Shown here piece by piece: positions 15,591 through 24,506 of a stretch of DNA of 64,000 nt (the stretch's first letter is position 1; the number at the start of each line of letters is the position of its first letter). Source of the stretch: Pseudomonas marginalis (GTDB taxonomy: Bacteria; Pseudomonadota; Gammaproteobacteria; Pseudomonadales; Pseudomonadaceae); NCBI RefSeq assembly GCF_024169655.1, contig NZ_JALJWV010000001.1:3973001-4037000 (forward strand). The letters are read 5' to 3'. The position numbers and the translations under genes were made by a program. Below the pieces are notes generated by a model. The model saw only the letters and a list, made by a program, of their open reading frames with translations. It ran no database searches and was not told the origin of the DNA.

Positions 15591-17842
15591 AAAGCGCCAC
15601 GCAAAACGTCAATCTGAGCCGCCGCGCCTTCGTGATAAACGGGGCATTGGTGATGGGGTTCGCGATGCTTCCAGGTATCCCCCGCGCCTTCGCTGACACC
15701 GAGGTGGACACCTTGGGTACGACAATCCTGGCGCCTGATCTGCCCGGCAGCCTGCGGGCCACGCCCTATCTGGACGCCTGGATCCGCATTGATGCGAAAG
15801 ATGGCATCACCGTCTACACCGGCAAAGTGGAGCTGGGCACTGGCGTTAAAACTGCGCTCCTGCAGATCGCCGCCGAACGCCTGGAAGTGCCACCTGGGCT
15901 CATCCGTTTTCTCACTGCCGACACCGCACTGACACCCAATGAAGGTTATACCGCCGGGAGCCATACGATCGTCGACAGCGGCACCGCGCTGTTCAACGCC
16001 GCGGCTCAGGTGCGTCAGTTGTTACTCGAGTCCGCCGCGCGGCAATGGCAACGCCCCATCGACAGCCTGACCACGCGGGATGCGGTGATCTACGATGCAC
16101 AACACCGCAGCATGACCTACGCACAAGCCGTGGTAGGCGTTCAACTGCATCGCTTTGCATCGGCCAACTCGCCCTTCAAGCCAGCCAGCAGTTTCACTCT
16201 GATCGGTAAATCGTTGCCTCGGCTGGACATCCCGGCCAAAGTCAGCGGCGGTGCGGCCTATGTGCAGGACATGCGCCTGCCCGATATGCTGCATGCCCGT
16301 GTGATACGCCCACCCCGGCGCGGCAGTCAGCTTCTGGACATTGACGAGGCCGCCCTCAGGCAACTTCCCGGCGAGGTGAAACTGATCCGCAACGGCAGCT
16401 ACCTCGCCGTGGTCGCCACCGATGAATGGCTGGCGATCAAAGCGATGCGCGAGGGCTACGCCACGGCCCGCTGGACAGAAGGTAACCCGCTACCTGACTC
16501 GACACACATCCATCAACTCCTCACCGAATTGCCGGCGCGGCACTACCCGGTGGGTGCCAAGGGTGACCTCCCGCAACCGCTGCCGCGTGCTTACAAGGCT
16601 CGAGTGACCAAGCAATACCTGATGCACGGCTCCATCGGGCCCTCCTGCGCAGTGGCCTGGTTCAAGGATGGAACACTGACCGTCTGGACCCATACCCAAG
16701 GTGTCTACCCTCTGCGCATGGGCATCGCCGAGATGGTCGGCCTGCCGGTGGCTCAGGTGCGTTGCATCCACGCTGAAGGTTCCGGTTGCTATGGCCACAA
16801 CGGCGCCGATGACGCCGCCGCCGACGCCGCGCTGATTGCCATGGCCATTCCCGGCAAGCCGATACGGGTGCAATGGATGCGCGAACAGGAAAATCTCTGG
16901 GAGCCCTACAGCTCGGCCATGCTTGCCGAAGTGGAAGCAGGACTGGACGACAGCGGGCGCATTCGCGACTGGAAATACGAACTCTGGAGTACGCCGCACA
17001 ACGAACGTATCGTCAATGCCGGGCGCCTGTTGCCGGCGTGGCTATTGGCCAATCCCTTCACCCCGGCACCTTCAGTGCCGATCGCTCAGCCCGAAGGTGA
17101 CGGCGACCGTAATGCCGTTCCGTTGTATGAGATACCCAATCTGAAGGTCGACATGAACTTTGTGCTGACCATGCCATTCAGGACCTCGGCCATGCGTTCG
17201 CTGGGTGCCCACATCAACATCTTCGCCATCGAGAGCACCGTCGATGAACTGGCGGCTCGGGCCGCCGTGGACCCGGTGCAATTTCGCCTGAATCACTTGA
17301 GCGATCCGCGAGCACGGGCGGTGGTGGAGCGCGTGGTCGCAGAGTTCCGCTGGCCGCAAAAAGCAACGGGACCCGGTAGCGGAATCGGCTTCGCCTTTGC
17401 CCGCTACAAAAACATCATGGGTTACTGCGCGATCGCCGTGCAGTTGCATGTGCAGCGCCAGACCGGGCAAGTGATGATCGATCGCGTAGTCGCCGCCGTC
17501 GACGTGGGGCAAATTGTCAGCCCCGACGGGCTGCTCAATCAGATCCAGGGCGGCATCGCGCAGTCCGCGAGTTGGACGCTCTATGAACGAATCCTCTACG
17601 ACACCAGCGGCATACACAGCTTCGACTGGAGCGGCTATCCGATCATGCGTTTTCCGGATTTGCCGCAACAGGTCGAGGTCCACATGATTGATCAGCCGGA
17701 TCAGCCATTTCTCGGAGCTGCGGAAATCGTCCAAGGCCCCATGGCAGCAGCACTGGGCAATGCCATCAACGATGCCACCGGCAAGCGCTTGCTCGATCTG
17801 CCCCTGGCACGACGAGGCTGGCAGGATGTACTGGGGTCATGA
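15587..17842 (+). CDS. Molybdopterin large subunit, Tat-exported (IorB-like hydroxylase)
   Basis: A 751-residue molybdenum hydroxylase. The N-terminus carries a twin-arginine signal (LSRRAFVINGALVMG, cleavage near AFA-DTE), placing the complex in the periplasm. Later segments include YTGKVELGTGVKTALLQIAAERL, MHGSIGPSCAVAWF, the cofactor-binding GSGCYGHNGADDAAADAAL and near the end QPFLGAAEIVQGPMAAALGNAI, whose Glu matches the catalytic glutamate position. It oxidises either an N-heteroaromatic ring (isoquinoline, quinoline, nicotinate) or an aldehyde. The DHPH-like hydroxylase in the divergent unit argues mildly for a heteroaromatic substrate. A Mo-cofactor insertion chaperone (XdhC) is not adjacent. 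Confidence 0.9.
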   Translation: MKSATQNVNLSRRAFVINGALVMGFAMLPGIPRAFADTEVDTLGTTILAPDLPGSLRATPYLDAWIRIDAKDGITVYTGKVELGTGVKTALLQIAAERLEVPPGLIRFLTADTALTPNEGYTAGSHTIVDSGTALFNAAAQVRQLLLESAARQWQRPIDSLTTRDAVIYDAQHRSMTYAQAVVGVQLHRFASANSPFKPASSFTLIGKSLPRLDIPAKVSGGAAYVQDMRLPDMLHARVIRPPRRGSQLLDIDEAALRQLPGEVKLIRNGSYLAVVATDEWLAIKAMREGYATARWTEGNPLPDSTHIHQLLTELPARHYPVGAKGDLPQPLPRAYKARVTKQYLMHGSIGPSCAVAWFKDGTLTVWTHTQGVYPLRMGIAEMVGLPVAQVRCIHAEGSGCYGHNGADDAAADAALIAMAIPGKPIRVQWMREQENLWEPYSSAMLAEVEAGLDDSGRIRDWKYELWSTPHNERIVNAGRLLPAWLLANPFTPAPSVPIAQPEGDGDRNAVPLYEIPNLKVDMNFVLTMPFRTSAMRSLGAHINIFAIESTVDELAARAAVDPVQFRLNHLSDPRARAVVERVVAEFRWPQKATGPGSGIGFAFARYKNIMGYCAIAVQLHVQRQTGQVMIDRVVAAVDVGQIVSPDGLLNQIQGGIAQSASWTLYERILYDTSGIHSFDWSGYPIMRFPDLPQQVEVHMIDQPDQPFLGAAEIVQGPMAAALGNAINDATGKRLLDLPLARRGWQDVLGS

Positions 17843-18040
17843 TTGATCCGGGTGCAGGCGCAACCGGATCCTTCGGATAGTCGAGGCACCCTTTTGAATT
17901 TGAGCCATCTAGGCCGGATCAGAATCCGCCAGACCACCGCTCACAAGGGCGACATTTTTCGGCAACGTATCGACAACTGGAACGATGAGTATCTGGAACA
18001 ACTGATTCAATTGCTGCGTCGATTCAACGGACTATCAGCG
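17843..18040 (+). pseudogene. C-terminal remnant of a MarR-family regulator
   Basis: Immediately after the Mo-hydroxylase stop, an open frame reads PDPSDSRGTLLNLSHLGRI and later IDNWNDEYLEQLIQLLRRFN. These resemble the wing (DxRxxxVxLTxxG) and the dimerisation helix of MarR proteins. The DNA-binding helices are missing and no start with a ribosome site precedes it. I read it as the tail of a broken regulator; a chance resemblance remains possible. Confidence 0.45.
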
Positions 18041-18177
18041 TGCCGGAATAAAAAAGGCGGTGAAGGATCACTTGCCCCGCTCAGTTGAAGGCTGAAAGAG
18101 GTGATGAGTGGTCGACAAAAAAGCGGGGGAAAATAGGTGATCCGGAGGCAACAAACAGGAAATCGAAACCGATCAAT

Positions 18178-18891
18178 TCAAGCGAGCTTCTTACCCAAAT
18201 CGTTATCGACTTGCTGCAATACGTGGGGACTGCCGTTAAGGAACGCATCGACCATTTGCTCGATCAGCGCATCTATGTCTTCAGTCACTGGAAGATCGTA
18301 AATCCATTTGCGAACACCGATATAGAAAATGCTGGCATGCAGACTCCAGATCAGCTCGAGCTCTTTTTCATTGATCGTTTCACCTGAGGATGGCGCCAAT
18401 CCATGAGTCTGGCGGATTTCTGCAATGACAGGGATGAAGACCCGCTCACGCAATTTAGCCAGATACCGATCATTGATACCTTCACGTGTCAGCCCGGCGA
18501 ATACGAAGATACGAATCCACTCTCGCCGCAGAATCACACGAGCGTATGAGGTGTAGAAATGAACCAGGCGAGACTGAAGGGGTTCGGAGCGATCCTTGAT
18601 CATCGCCTCCCACGAGGAATCCCACTGATAGACCTCGTCGTACACGCGGTCTATCAGTGCCTCTTTGCTGGGGAAATATCGATAGAGTAACGGTTGGGTA
18701 ATATCCAGTTGTCGCGCCAGCTCACGGGTACTGCCCGAGAACCCGCACGTCGCAAAATGCTCGATAGCTTTCTGCACGATTTGCTTTTCCCTGACCTCAG
18801 GCGAAAGGCGTCGAGTCGTCGATTTGACGGGGTCTGCTGGTTTCGCTGATTTTCCCGACTCGTTCTCGTCTCTATCTTTTGAGTCTTGCAT
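18178..18891 (-). CDS. TetR-family regulator with extended N-terminus
   Basis: A 237-residue TetR protein. After about 30 charged residues (QDSKDRDENESGKSAKPAD) comes the helix-turn-helix domain: EKQIVQKAIEHFATCGFSGST, RELARQLDITQPLLYRYFPSKEALIDRVY. The C-terminal ligand domain has no family resemblance that I recognise. ATG at 18891 follows GAGGCG; two earlier in-frame starts (18942, 18912) have none. It lies 67 bp upstream of a DsbA-like gene's stop and is probably monocistronic. No clear palindrome was found beside it. Confidence 0.82.
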   Translation of the reverse strand: MQDSKDRDENESGKSAKPADPVKSTTRRLSPEVREKQIVQKAIEHFATCGFSGSTRELARQLDITQPLLYRYFPSKEALIDRVYDEVYQWDSSWEAMIKDRSEPLQSRLVHFYTSYARVILRREWIRIFVFAGLTREGINDRYLAKLRERVFIPVIAEIRQTHGLAPSSGETINEKELELIWSLHASIFYIGVRKWIYDLPVTEDIDALIEQMVDAFLNGSPHVLQQVDNDLGKKLA

Positions 18892-18958
18892 AACGCCTCG
18901 CTGGAGCTTCATTAAGGCATCATACAAAACAAAAGAATGCACTGACTATGAACCATAC

Positions 18959-19603
18959 CTATTTGGCCAGACGACTTTCAATATCCTTCTTGAACAACGC
19001 AGGTCGGCTTAAATAATGCCCCATGGCCAACACTTCCATTTGGCCATCGATCTCCAGCGCAAATGCCGGAAAGCCGCGCGCATTCAGAGTTTCAAGCATC
19101 TCGTTGCTGCGGTCGATGTGGTCCTGCAATGAGTCTGCAGTGATCAAATCAAAAGTTGCCATAAACGATTCGGGTTCAAACCCCAGCTCATTGGCAATGC
19201 TGGCGATTACCCCTCGGTCAGCAATGGCCTGACCTTCTTGGTAGTAGGCAATTTGCAGGCGTTTGAGCATTTCGATGCCACATCCGGACAGCTGTTGAGC
19301 GGTCAACATCGCTGCAATCGGTGGTGAAGAGTCCAGCTGGACATTTTCATGTTCCAGTACGCCTTGAACATAGGCGTCTGCGAAGGTCTGTTTGCTGAAT
19401 GCCGTAATCCGGGCTTCGTGAGGACGAACAAAATCGCGCCACTCACCCGACATCAACTTGCTTTTGTCCCCCGAGAGCATGCCCACGCCATGGGCCTGAA
19501 TTTCCAGGCCAGGAATAGCGGTGGCCGCCGTGATCATCGGCGCCGCCCCATAGCACCAGCCACAGAACGGGTCGTAGACGTAATGCAATGTCGCAGTGCT
19601 CAT
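18959..19603 (-). CDS. DsbA-family thioredoxin-fold protein with CGWC site
   Basis: A 214-residue cytoplasmic protein, YVYDPFCGWCYGAAPMITAA at the N-terminus, giving the redox motif CGWC, and GFPAFALEIDGQMEVLAMGHYL (cis-Pro) near the end. This group (COG3531-like) is often annotated as protein-disulfide isomerase; substrates are unknown. It is the second DsbA-like gene near a paralogous LysR, and here follows the lysR (19689) on the same strand after 85 bp. The repeated pairing of this LysR type with a DsbA-like gene may be functional. Confidence 0.82.
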   Translation of the reverse strand: MSTATLHYVYDPFCGWCYGAAPMITAATAIPGLEIQAHGVGMLSGDKSKLMSGEWRDFVRPHEARITAFSKQTFADAYVQGVLEHENVQLDSSPPIAAMLTAQQLSGCGIEMLKRLQIAYYQEGQAIADRGVIASIANELGFEPESFMATFDLITADSLQDHIDRSNEMLETLNARGFPAFALEIDGQMEVLAMGHYLSRPALFKKDIESRLAK

Positions 19604-19688
19604 TCAAATCTCCGGGATCTGCCGTGCCACACGGCGAAAAGGCTTCGTTACGTCGTGGATCAAACGTTCGAAAACAGCAATGAGGCGA

Positions 19689-20606
19689 TCAGCTCTCGGC
19701 TAAGCCTTCAGGCCCGAGTAATTCGCTGATGAATTCGATAAATGCATTGACGCGTTTGGAGCCACGATGATTGGGAAGATACAACGCAGAAATGGCCGAA
19801 CTGGCGTCGTTCGGATTGATAACAAACGGCTCGAATAATGAAGTCAAATCACCGCTGCCAATATCGTCGTTGACGAGCCAGTCAGGTAACAGAGCCACCC
19901 CGCCACCCGCCAGCGCAACCTCACGTAAAACTTCCGCATTGTTGCTTTTGAATCGCCCCTCAATCGGTACTCGAGTCTCCTCACCTTCCTTTAAGAAAGT
20001 CCACACCTGTTGCTTTGGGCCATAACTAAAACGCAGACACTCGTGCTGCATGAGTTCCATGGGATGTTCAGGAAAACCATGTGCATTCAGGTACTCGGCA
20101 CTGGCCACCACCCGGCGTCTGAAATGACCGACGGGACGACTGACGACACCATCCATGGCTGCTGCCGATCCCAATCGGATCGCCAGATCGACGCGCGCTC
20201 CCAGTAATTCAACGATGTCGTCGGAGAGCGTCATGTCCAACACAAATTGAGGGTATCGCTTCAACAGCGAGGCAATATGAGGCGCAATCAGACGACGCCC
20301 CAGCGCTACAGGCACGGAAATACGAAGATGACCCGCAGGGAGTTCCCCGCGGTCAGTGACCGCGGCATCCGCCTCGGCGACAGCATTCAGCACCTCCCGC
20401 GCTTTCAAGTAGTAGGCAGCCCCGGCATCTGATAATGAGATTTGACGCGTGGATCGATTAAGCAGGACAGCGCCTAGTTCCGCCTCAAGCCCATCGATCA
20501 TCCGAGTCACAGAAGACGTCGCCAGGCCTAACTGTCGAGCGGCAGAAGAAAAACCCTTCGAATCCACAGCCTGGACGAACATCTTCAATGCGAGCAGCTT
20601 GTCCAT
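19689..20606 (-). CDS. LysR-family regulator, paralogue of the 12694 gene
   Basis: A 305-residue LysR protein starting MDKLLALKMFVQAVDSKGFS, with LGLATSSVTRMIDGLEAELG and LLNRSTRQISLSDAG. It resembles the regulator at 12694 along the whole length, down to NNAEVLREVALAGGGVALLP and LYLPNHRGSKRVN. It starts 13 bp after the MFS gene, forming an MFS-lysR unit. The dyad at 21963-21993 upstream of that unit has the same core as the 13705 site, which suggests autoregulation with a shared recognition sequence. Confidence 0.88.
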   Translation of the reverse strand: MDKLLALKMFVQAVDSKGFSSAARQLGLATSSVTRMIDGLEAELGAVLLNRSTRQISLSDAGAAYYLKAREVLNAVAEADAAVTDRGELPAGHLRISVPVALGRRLIAPHIASLLKRYPQFVLDMTLSDDIVELLGARVDLAIRLGSAAAMDGVVSRPVGHFRRRVVASAEYLNAHGFPEHPMELMQHECLRFSYGPKQQVWTFLKEGEETRVPIEGRFKSNNAEVLREVALAGGGVALLPDWLVNDDIGSGDLTSLFEPFVINPNDASSAISALYLPNHRGSKRVNAFIEFISELLGPEGLAES

Positions 20607-20619
20607 GACACTCCTTGTC

Positions 20620-21852
20620 TCACCCGTTGTTCATCTTGAGCATTTCGCCAGTTCGGGTCCGACGAGAAACCACCGAGAAGACGACCAAAGCCACCAGTGA
20701 CAATCCGCTTCCCACCGCAGCAATCGCCAACCAGCCGACATGTTCATAAAGCGAACTGGCGACCGAAGAACCGATTGCACCACCAATAAAGATACTGATC
20801 ATGTACAACGCATTCAGACGGCCTCTGTTAGCAGTGCCCAAGGCGTAGACGGCTCGCTGACCCAGCACCATGTTCATTTGCACTGCAAAATCCAGCGCTA
20901 CACCGGTGACCGCTAATCCAATCACGCCGTAAAGGGGATTGATGAAGGCCGGCAGGAAACTCAATACGCCGAGCACCATGGCCAACTGCGACGCTCGTCG
21001 AGTATGTCCTGCATCAGCGAGTCGACCACTGATAGGTGCGGCAATTGCACCGACGGCGCCGACCAGAGAGAAAATCGCAATCTGACTTTGCGTGAGGCCG
21101 AACTCACGACTCAATATCAACGGCACAGCGGTCCAGAACAAACTGAACGCCGCAAACATCAGCCCTTGATAGAGCGCGCGTTGACGCAGCACGGGCTCGC
21201 GACAAAACAGTTGTCCCAGGGACATCAGCAATTGACCGTACGACGCGCGATGGGTCGGTTGCCATTTAGGCATGGTCATGCCAATCACGATGGAGATAAC
21301 GAGCATCAAGGCGGCGGCCCCGATAAACACTGCCCGCCAGCCCAAATGATCGGCAACCAGACTCGACAGCGGCCGCGCCAGCAGAATTCCTAGCAGCAAG
21401 CCACCCATAATCCCGCCAACCACCCGACCGCGAGAGTCTTCCGGTGCCAGATGTGCCGCCAACGGGATAAGCATCTGCACGGAGACTGAGCTGAAACCGA
21501 TGAGTGCCGACACCACTAGAAATACACTCGGCTGCCTGGACAAACCGGCGGCTACCAGGCTGAAGATCGTAATCACAATTGTCGCAATCATCAGCCGACG
21601 GTTTTCTACCAGATCCGCCAAGGGCACCAGGAAAAACAATCCGAGCGCATAACCAATCTGAGTCAGCGAAACGATGAAACTCGCGCTTCCACTCGACATG
21701 CCGATATCCGGGGCGATCAAGCTAATAATCGGTTGTGCGTAATAGATGTTGGCCACAATGGCACCGCAACAAAAAGCAAATAGAAGCACGAGCCCCTTTG
21801 TCATTGACGCTTTTTGTATCGTCGCTGCTGTATCTCTTGTAGAAACGCCCAT
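20620..21852 (-). CDS. MFS transporter, drug:H+ antiporter 1 type
   Basis: A 410-residue, 12-helix major facilitator. The first helix has GLVLLFAFCCGAIVANIYYAQPIISLI, and loop 2-3 has the MFS motif LADLVENRRLM. A second half begins near residue 215. The NIYYAQP motif is common in uncharacterised DHA1 exporters of Pseudomonas. ATG at 21852 follows CAGGAG. Cotranscription with the LysR gene downstream suggests it exports, or is induced by, the LysR ligand, perhaps an aromatic compound. The transport direction is inferred from the family. Confidence 0.85.
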   Translation of the reverse strand: MGVSTRDTAATIQKASMTKGLVLLFAFCCGAIVANIYYAQPIISLIAPDIGMSSGSASFIVSLTQIGYALGLFFLVPLADLVENRRLMIATIVITIFSLVAAGLSRQPSVFLVVSALIGFSSVSVQMLIPLAAHLAPEDSRGRVVGGIMGGLLLGILLARPLSSLVADHLGWRAVFIGAAALMLVISIVIGMTMPKWQPTHRASYGQLLMSLGQLFCREPVLRQRALYQGLMFAAFSLFWTAVPLILSREFGLTQSQIAIFSLVGAVGAIAAPISGRLADAGHTRRASQLAMVLGVLSFLPAFINPLYGVIGLAVTGVALDFAVQMNMVLGQRAVYALGTANRGRLNALYMISIFIGGAIGSSVASSLYEHVGWLAIAAVGSGLSLVALVVFSVVSRRTRTGEMLKMNNG

Positions 21853-21962
21853 GCCATAGACTCCTGAGGTTCGACCGCGGTGACGCTTCAGAAAAGGTCA
21901 CTCGCATTCATGTTTTCCAGGCCAACAACATAGGCGGCAGCGCACCTTGAGAGAATATGGCC

Positions 21963-21993
21963 AAGACGCAATGTCGTGTTGCGTCTTGCGCAA
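21963..21993. promoter_or_regulatory. Overlapping LysR-type dyads before the MFS-lysR unit
   Basis: A perfect 9-bp inverted repeat AAGACGCAA-N7-TTGCGTCTT (21963-21987) overlaps a second dyad TTGCG-TCTTG-CGCAA (21979-21993). The latter has the same core and spacing as the 13705 operator. It lies about 110-140 bp upstream of the MFS start codon. The 387-bp gap 21853-22239 holds nothing else I can support. Confidence 0.6.
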
Positions 21994-22239
21994 GAGATAC
22001 CCAGGCTCGGTGAGCGCCCCCGCTTGATTCGAGGACGAGGAATTGATCGAGACGCCTCATTGTCGGCCCCTCCGCCTCATAACTTTTGACTTGCCTGGCC
22101 CCGCTCATCTGATGACCACAACTCACCTATCAGCCGACTGGTGAACGACGGGCGAGGAATCGCCACGCGCCCAGTAAACTGAATCGCCGATGATCCAAAG
22201 GCCAAATACAACTTCCGATGGGATCCGGCTACTTACACG

Positions 22240-22536
22240 GTGGCCGAGAAACTAACCGGCTTTCGGCTGGAACGACGCACCAATTACCTGATCAAGCGGA
22301 ATGGCCAAGACAAGCAGATCCAGACATGCACGCTCGAGTGCAGTGGATGTTCGTGTGATTGCGGCGCTGAATACCGTTGCTCGTATGAAGCAAGCGACTG
22401 CTCAAAATGCGGCCACACCGGCAAGAGGCGAATGACCTTTGGTTTTCCCGGCAGACCCCTTTTGGAGCGGGAAGCAGGCGTGAAAAATAGAGGAGTCACG
22501 CAAAAGTCACGCACACGAAAAAGGCCAATGCTGTGA
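22240..22536 (+). CDS. Small cysteine-rich hypothetical protein
   Basis: A 98-residue frame starting with GTG at 22240. The N-terminal part (GFRLERRTNYLIKRNGQDKQ) is followed by a dense cysteine block with ten Cys in about 33 residues, in the order C-x4-C-x2-C-x-C-x-C-x5-C-x6-C-x2-C. The spacing suggests a zinc- or metal-binding knuckle. The C-terminal third is basic and of low complexity. It lies 26 bp outside the tRNA-Pro fragment. I know no function; proteins of this look occur next to mobile elements in pseudomonads. The start codon is uncertain because no good ribosome site is seen. Confidence 0.5.
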   Translation: MAEKLTGFRLERRTNYLIKRNGQDKQIQTCTLECSGCSCDCGAEYRCSYEASDCSKCGHTGKRRMTFGFPGRPLLEREAGVKNRGVTQKSRTRKRPML

Positions 22537-22562
22537 ACATTGGCCTAAGTCATTGAATAATA

Positions 22563-22607
22563 TGGTCGGGACGGAGTGATTCGAACACTCGACCCCTAGC
22601 ACCCCAT
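22563..22607 (-). other. Attachment site: 45-bp 3' fragment of tRNA-Pro(GGG)
   Basis: On the minus strand this reads from the anticodon loop (ATGGGGT) through the anticodon 3' stem, a complete T-arm (GAGTG-TTCGAAT-CACTC) and the acceptor 3' half ending CGTCCCGACCA. The 5' half of the tRNA is absent: the sequence beyond 22607 does not form a D-arm. A fragment from anticodon loop to CCA is the usual att core of tRNA-targeting integrases. The orientation places the element to the right, where the integrase gene begins at 22779. Confidence 0.85.
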
Positions 22608-22778
22608 TCAGTTAAGCATTAGACATCCTTGGCTCGCGCCACTCTCCTATAGAATCCTCAAGCCCAGTAGAAAAGGCTTTTCAGCGCTTCATTCTTCCAA
22701 CGACCTCTATCCTGATCTACCTTTAGCTGACGAATCAGTGGGAGTAAATGTGGGAGTAAACTTATCAGGAGGTTGATT

Positions 22779-24275
22779 ATGGCCAAGCTCACTGCCAAGG
22801 AATTGGAAGCACTGACCGAGCAGGATGTCGGAATCATCATACGCGACGAAGGCAGCCTCGCGGGCAGAGTCTCACTCCGCAAAAAAGGTATCGCCATCCC
22901 CTTTTATTTCCAGTTTCGCTGGGAAGGGATTTACACCCGCTTCTCGTGCGGTACCTGGCCAAATAAGTCGTTGACCGAAATCCGCAAGGAGCGCAACGAA
23001 GCACGAGACCTTGTAGCCAAAGGGATCAATCCAAACGAGAACAAGCGCGCAGGGAAGGTTAGACAAAAAGCGGAACTGGCTGCACAACTCGCAGAGGCCG
23101 ATCGGCAAAAGTCTAAGGAGCTAACGCTACTAGACCTCGCGGGAGAATGGCTTCGCGATGGTGTGGCGCGCAAGGATGGTAATGCCGAGCTACGGAGAAA
23201 ATTTGCGAAGGATCTTTACCCCGCCCTTGGCTCAAAAGTCATCAGCTCAATTAGTGAGCATGACCTGCGGAACCTGGTGCGATCCGTAATGGCTCGCGGC
23301 GCTACTCGTCAGGCCATCAGTCTTTTTTCGGATATCGTTCAGATGCTTGGATGGGCTCAGAAACGCCAGCCATGGCGAACACTGCTGATTGACGGAAACC
23401 CAGCAGACTTGGTCGAAATCAACAAGCTTGTACCCAGTGACTACCAGGAGGAGCGAACTCGGATCCTCTCCTCTATCGAACTTCAAGAATTATACCAACG
23501 CTTTCAAAAAATGACTGCGGACTATGCAGCACTACCTGCCGGCGAAAAGTACGATGGGATTCGCCCACTTAAGCCAGAGTCCCAACTTGCGCTTTGGATC
23601 TGTTTGGGAACGTTATGCCGGATTGGTGAACTGCTTCAGGCCGAATGGAAAAACGTTGATTTGGAAAATGGTGTCTGGTTTATTCCCGTGGCAAACGTCA
23701 AAGGTAGCCGGGGAAAAAAGCAGGACCACCACGTTTTCCTATCTGCGTTTGCGATCCACTATTTCAGCAAGCTTCGGCTGCTCACAGGAAACTCTCAATG
23801 GTGCTTTCCCGCAAAACATCATGATGGTCATGTCGATCTCAAGGTCGTCAGCAAACAGGTGGGAGACCGCCAATCACGCTTCAAAAATCGCAAGCCGCTT
23901 TCACGTCGCCGACATGATGACACCCTGGTGCTGTCCGGTGGTGCCAATGGGGAATGGACACCCCATGACTTGAGACGAACGGGTGCAACCATGATGCAAG
24001 CCTCGGGCATAAGCCTTGACGTGATAGACCGGTGCCAGAACCACGTGCTGGCAGGTTCCCGGGTCCGCCGTCACTACTTACACCATGATTATGCCGAAGA
24101 GAAAAAAGAAGCTTGGAACCTGCTGGGCGAGAAGCTCACCGACATCATGATCGGCCAGGACGGTCTGGAGGGACTAGGTAGAGGCAATTCAAATGGGCAC
24201 AAAGCGCCCATGACGACGTCTGCCTCGACCACCGGAAAATTGAACCCTAATGAATCAACATCTGAACGGCAATAG
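22779..24275 (+). CDS. Tyrosine-recombinase integrase (P4-like)
   Basis: A 498-residue site-specific recombinase. N-terminal arm-binding domain (DUF4102-like: GIAIPFYFQFRWEG, LTEIRKERNEARDLVAKGINP), SAM-like core-binding domain, and catalytic domain with the first Arg in GTLCRIGELLQAEW, the HxxR box HDLRRTGATM, a His in CQNHVL and the nucleophile Tyr in HYLHHDYAEEKK. All catalytic residues are present, so it could be active. ATG at 22779 follows AGGAGG. The partial tRNA-Pro lies 170 bp upstream and divergent. No excisionase, relaxase or replication gene is seen between it and 27 kb, so the element is either very small, decayed, or extends beyond the window. Confidence 0.9.
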   Translation: MAKLTAKELEALTEQDVGIIIRDEGSLAGRVSLRKKGIAIPFYFQFRWEGIYTRFSCGTWPNKSLTEIRKERNEARDLVAKGINPNENKRAGKVRQKAELAAQLAEADRQKSKELTLLDLAGEWLRDGVARKDGNAELRRKFAKDLYPALGSKVISSISEHDLRNLVRSVMARGATRQAISLFSDIVQMLGWAQKRQPWRTLLIDGNPADLVEINKLVPSDYQEERTRILSSIELQELYQRFQKMTADYAALPAGEKYDGIRPLKPESQLALWICLGTLCRIGELLQAEWKNVDLENGVWFIPVANVKGSRGKKQDHHVFLSAFAIHYFSKLRLLTGNSQWCFPAKHHDGHVDLKVVSKQVGDRQSRFKNRKPLSRRRHDDTLVLSGGANGEWTPHDLRRTGATMMQASGISLDVIDRCQNHVLAGSRVRRHYLHHDYAEEKKEAWNLLGEKLTDIMIGQDGLEGLGRGNSNGHKAPMTTSASTTGKLNPNESTSERQ

Positions 24276-24506
24276 TCGTCCGTCGACCGTAAGCTCTTAT
24301 TTTTCCCCACGGGGTGAGCTATGAATCACACAGCCAAGGTTGACAGGCAGTATGCAGAGAGACTGACGGATCTTGAGCCCTGGCAACAGGACGATGCCCT
24401 AGGTCCACAAAAACGTTGCGTGAGCATTTTCCAGCACAGCACCTAGGCCTAGTTCCCCTCTCTCGACCAGGAACCAGACCCGCTACCCTGCGTTGATGCA
24501 CTTAGA

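Noticed and set aside
21908..22126. A 72-codon minus-strand frame
   Set aside because: No ribosome site and it covers the operator dyads upstream of the MFS gene.
24321..24449. A 42-codon plus-strand frame after the integrase, with GGGGTGAG upstream
   Set aside because: Short, no family resemblance and no terminator; kept only as a remote possibility.
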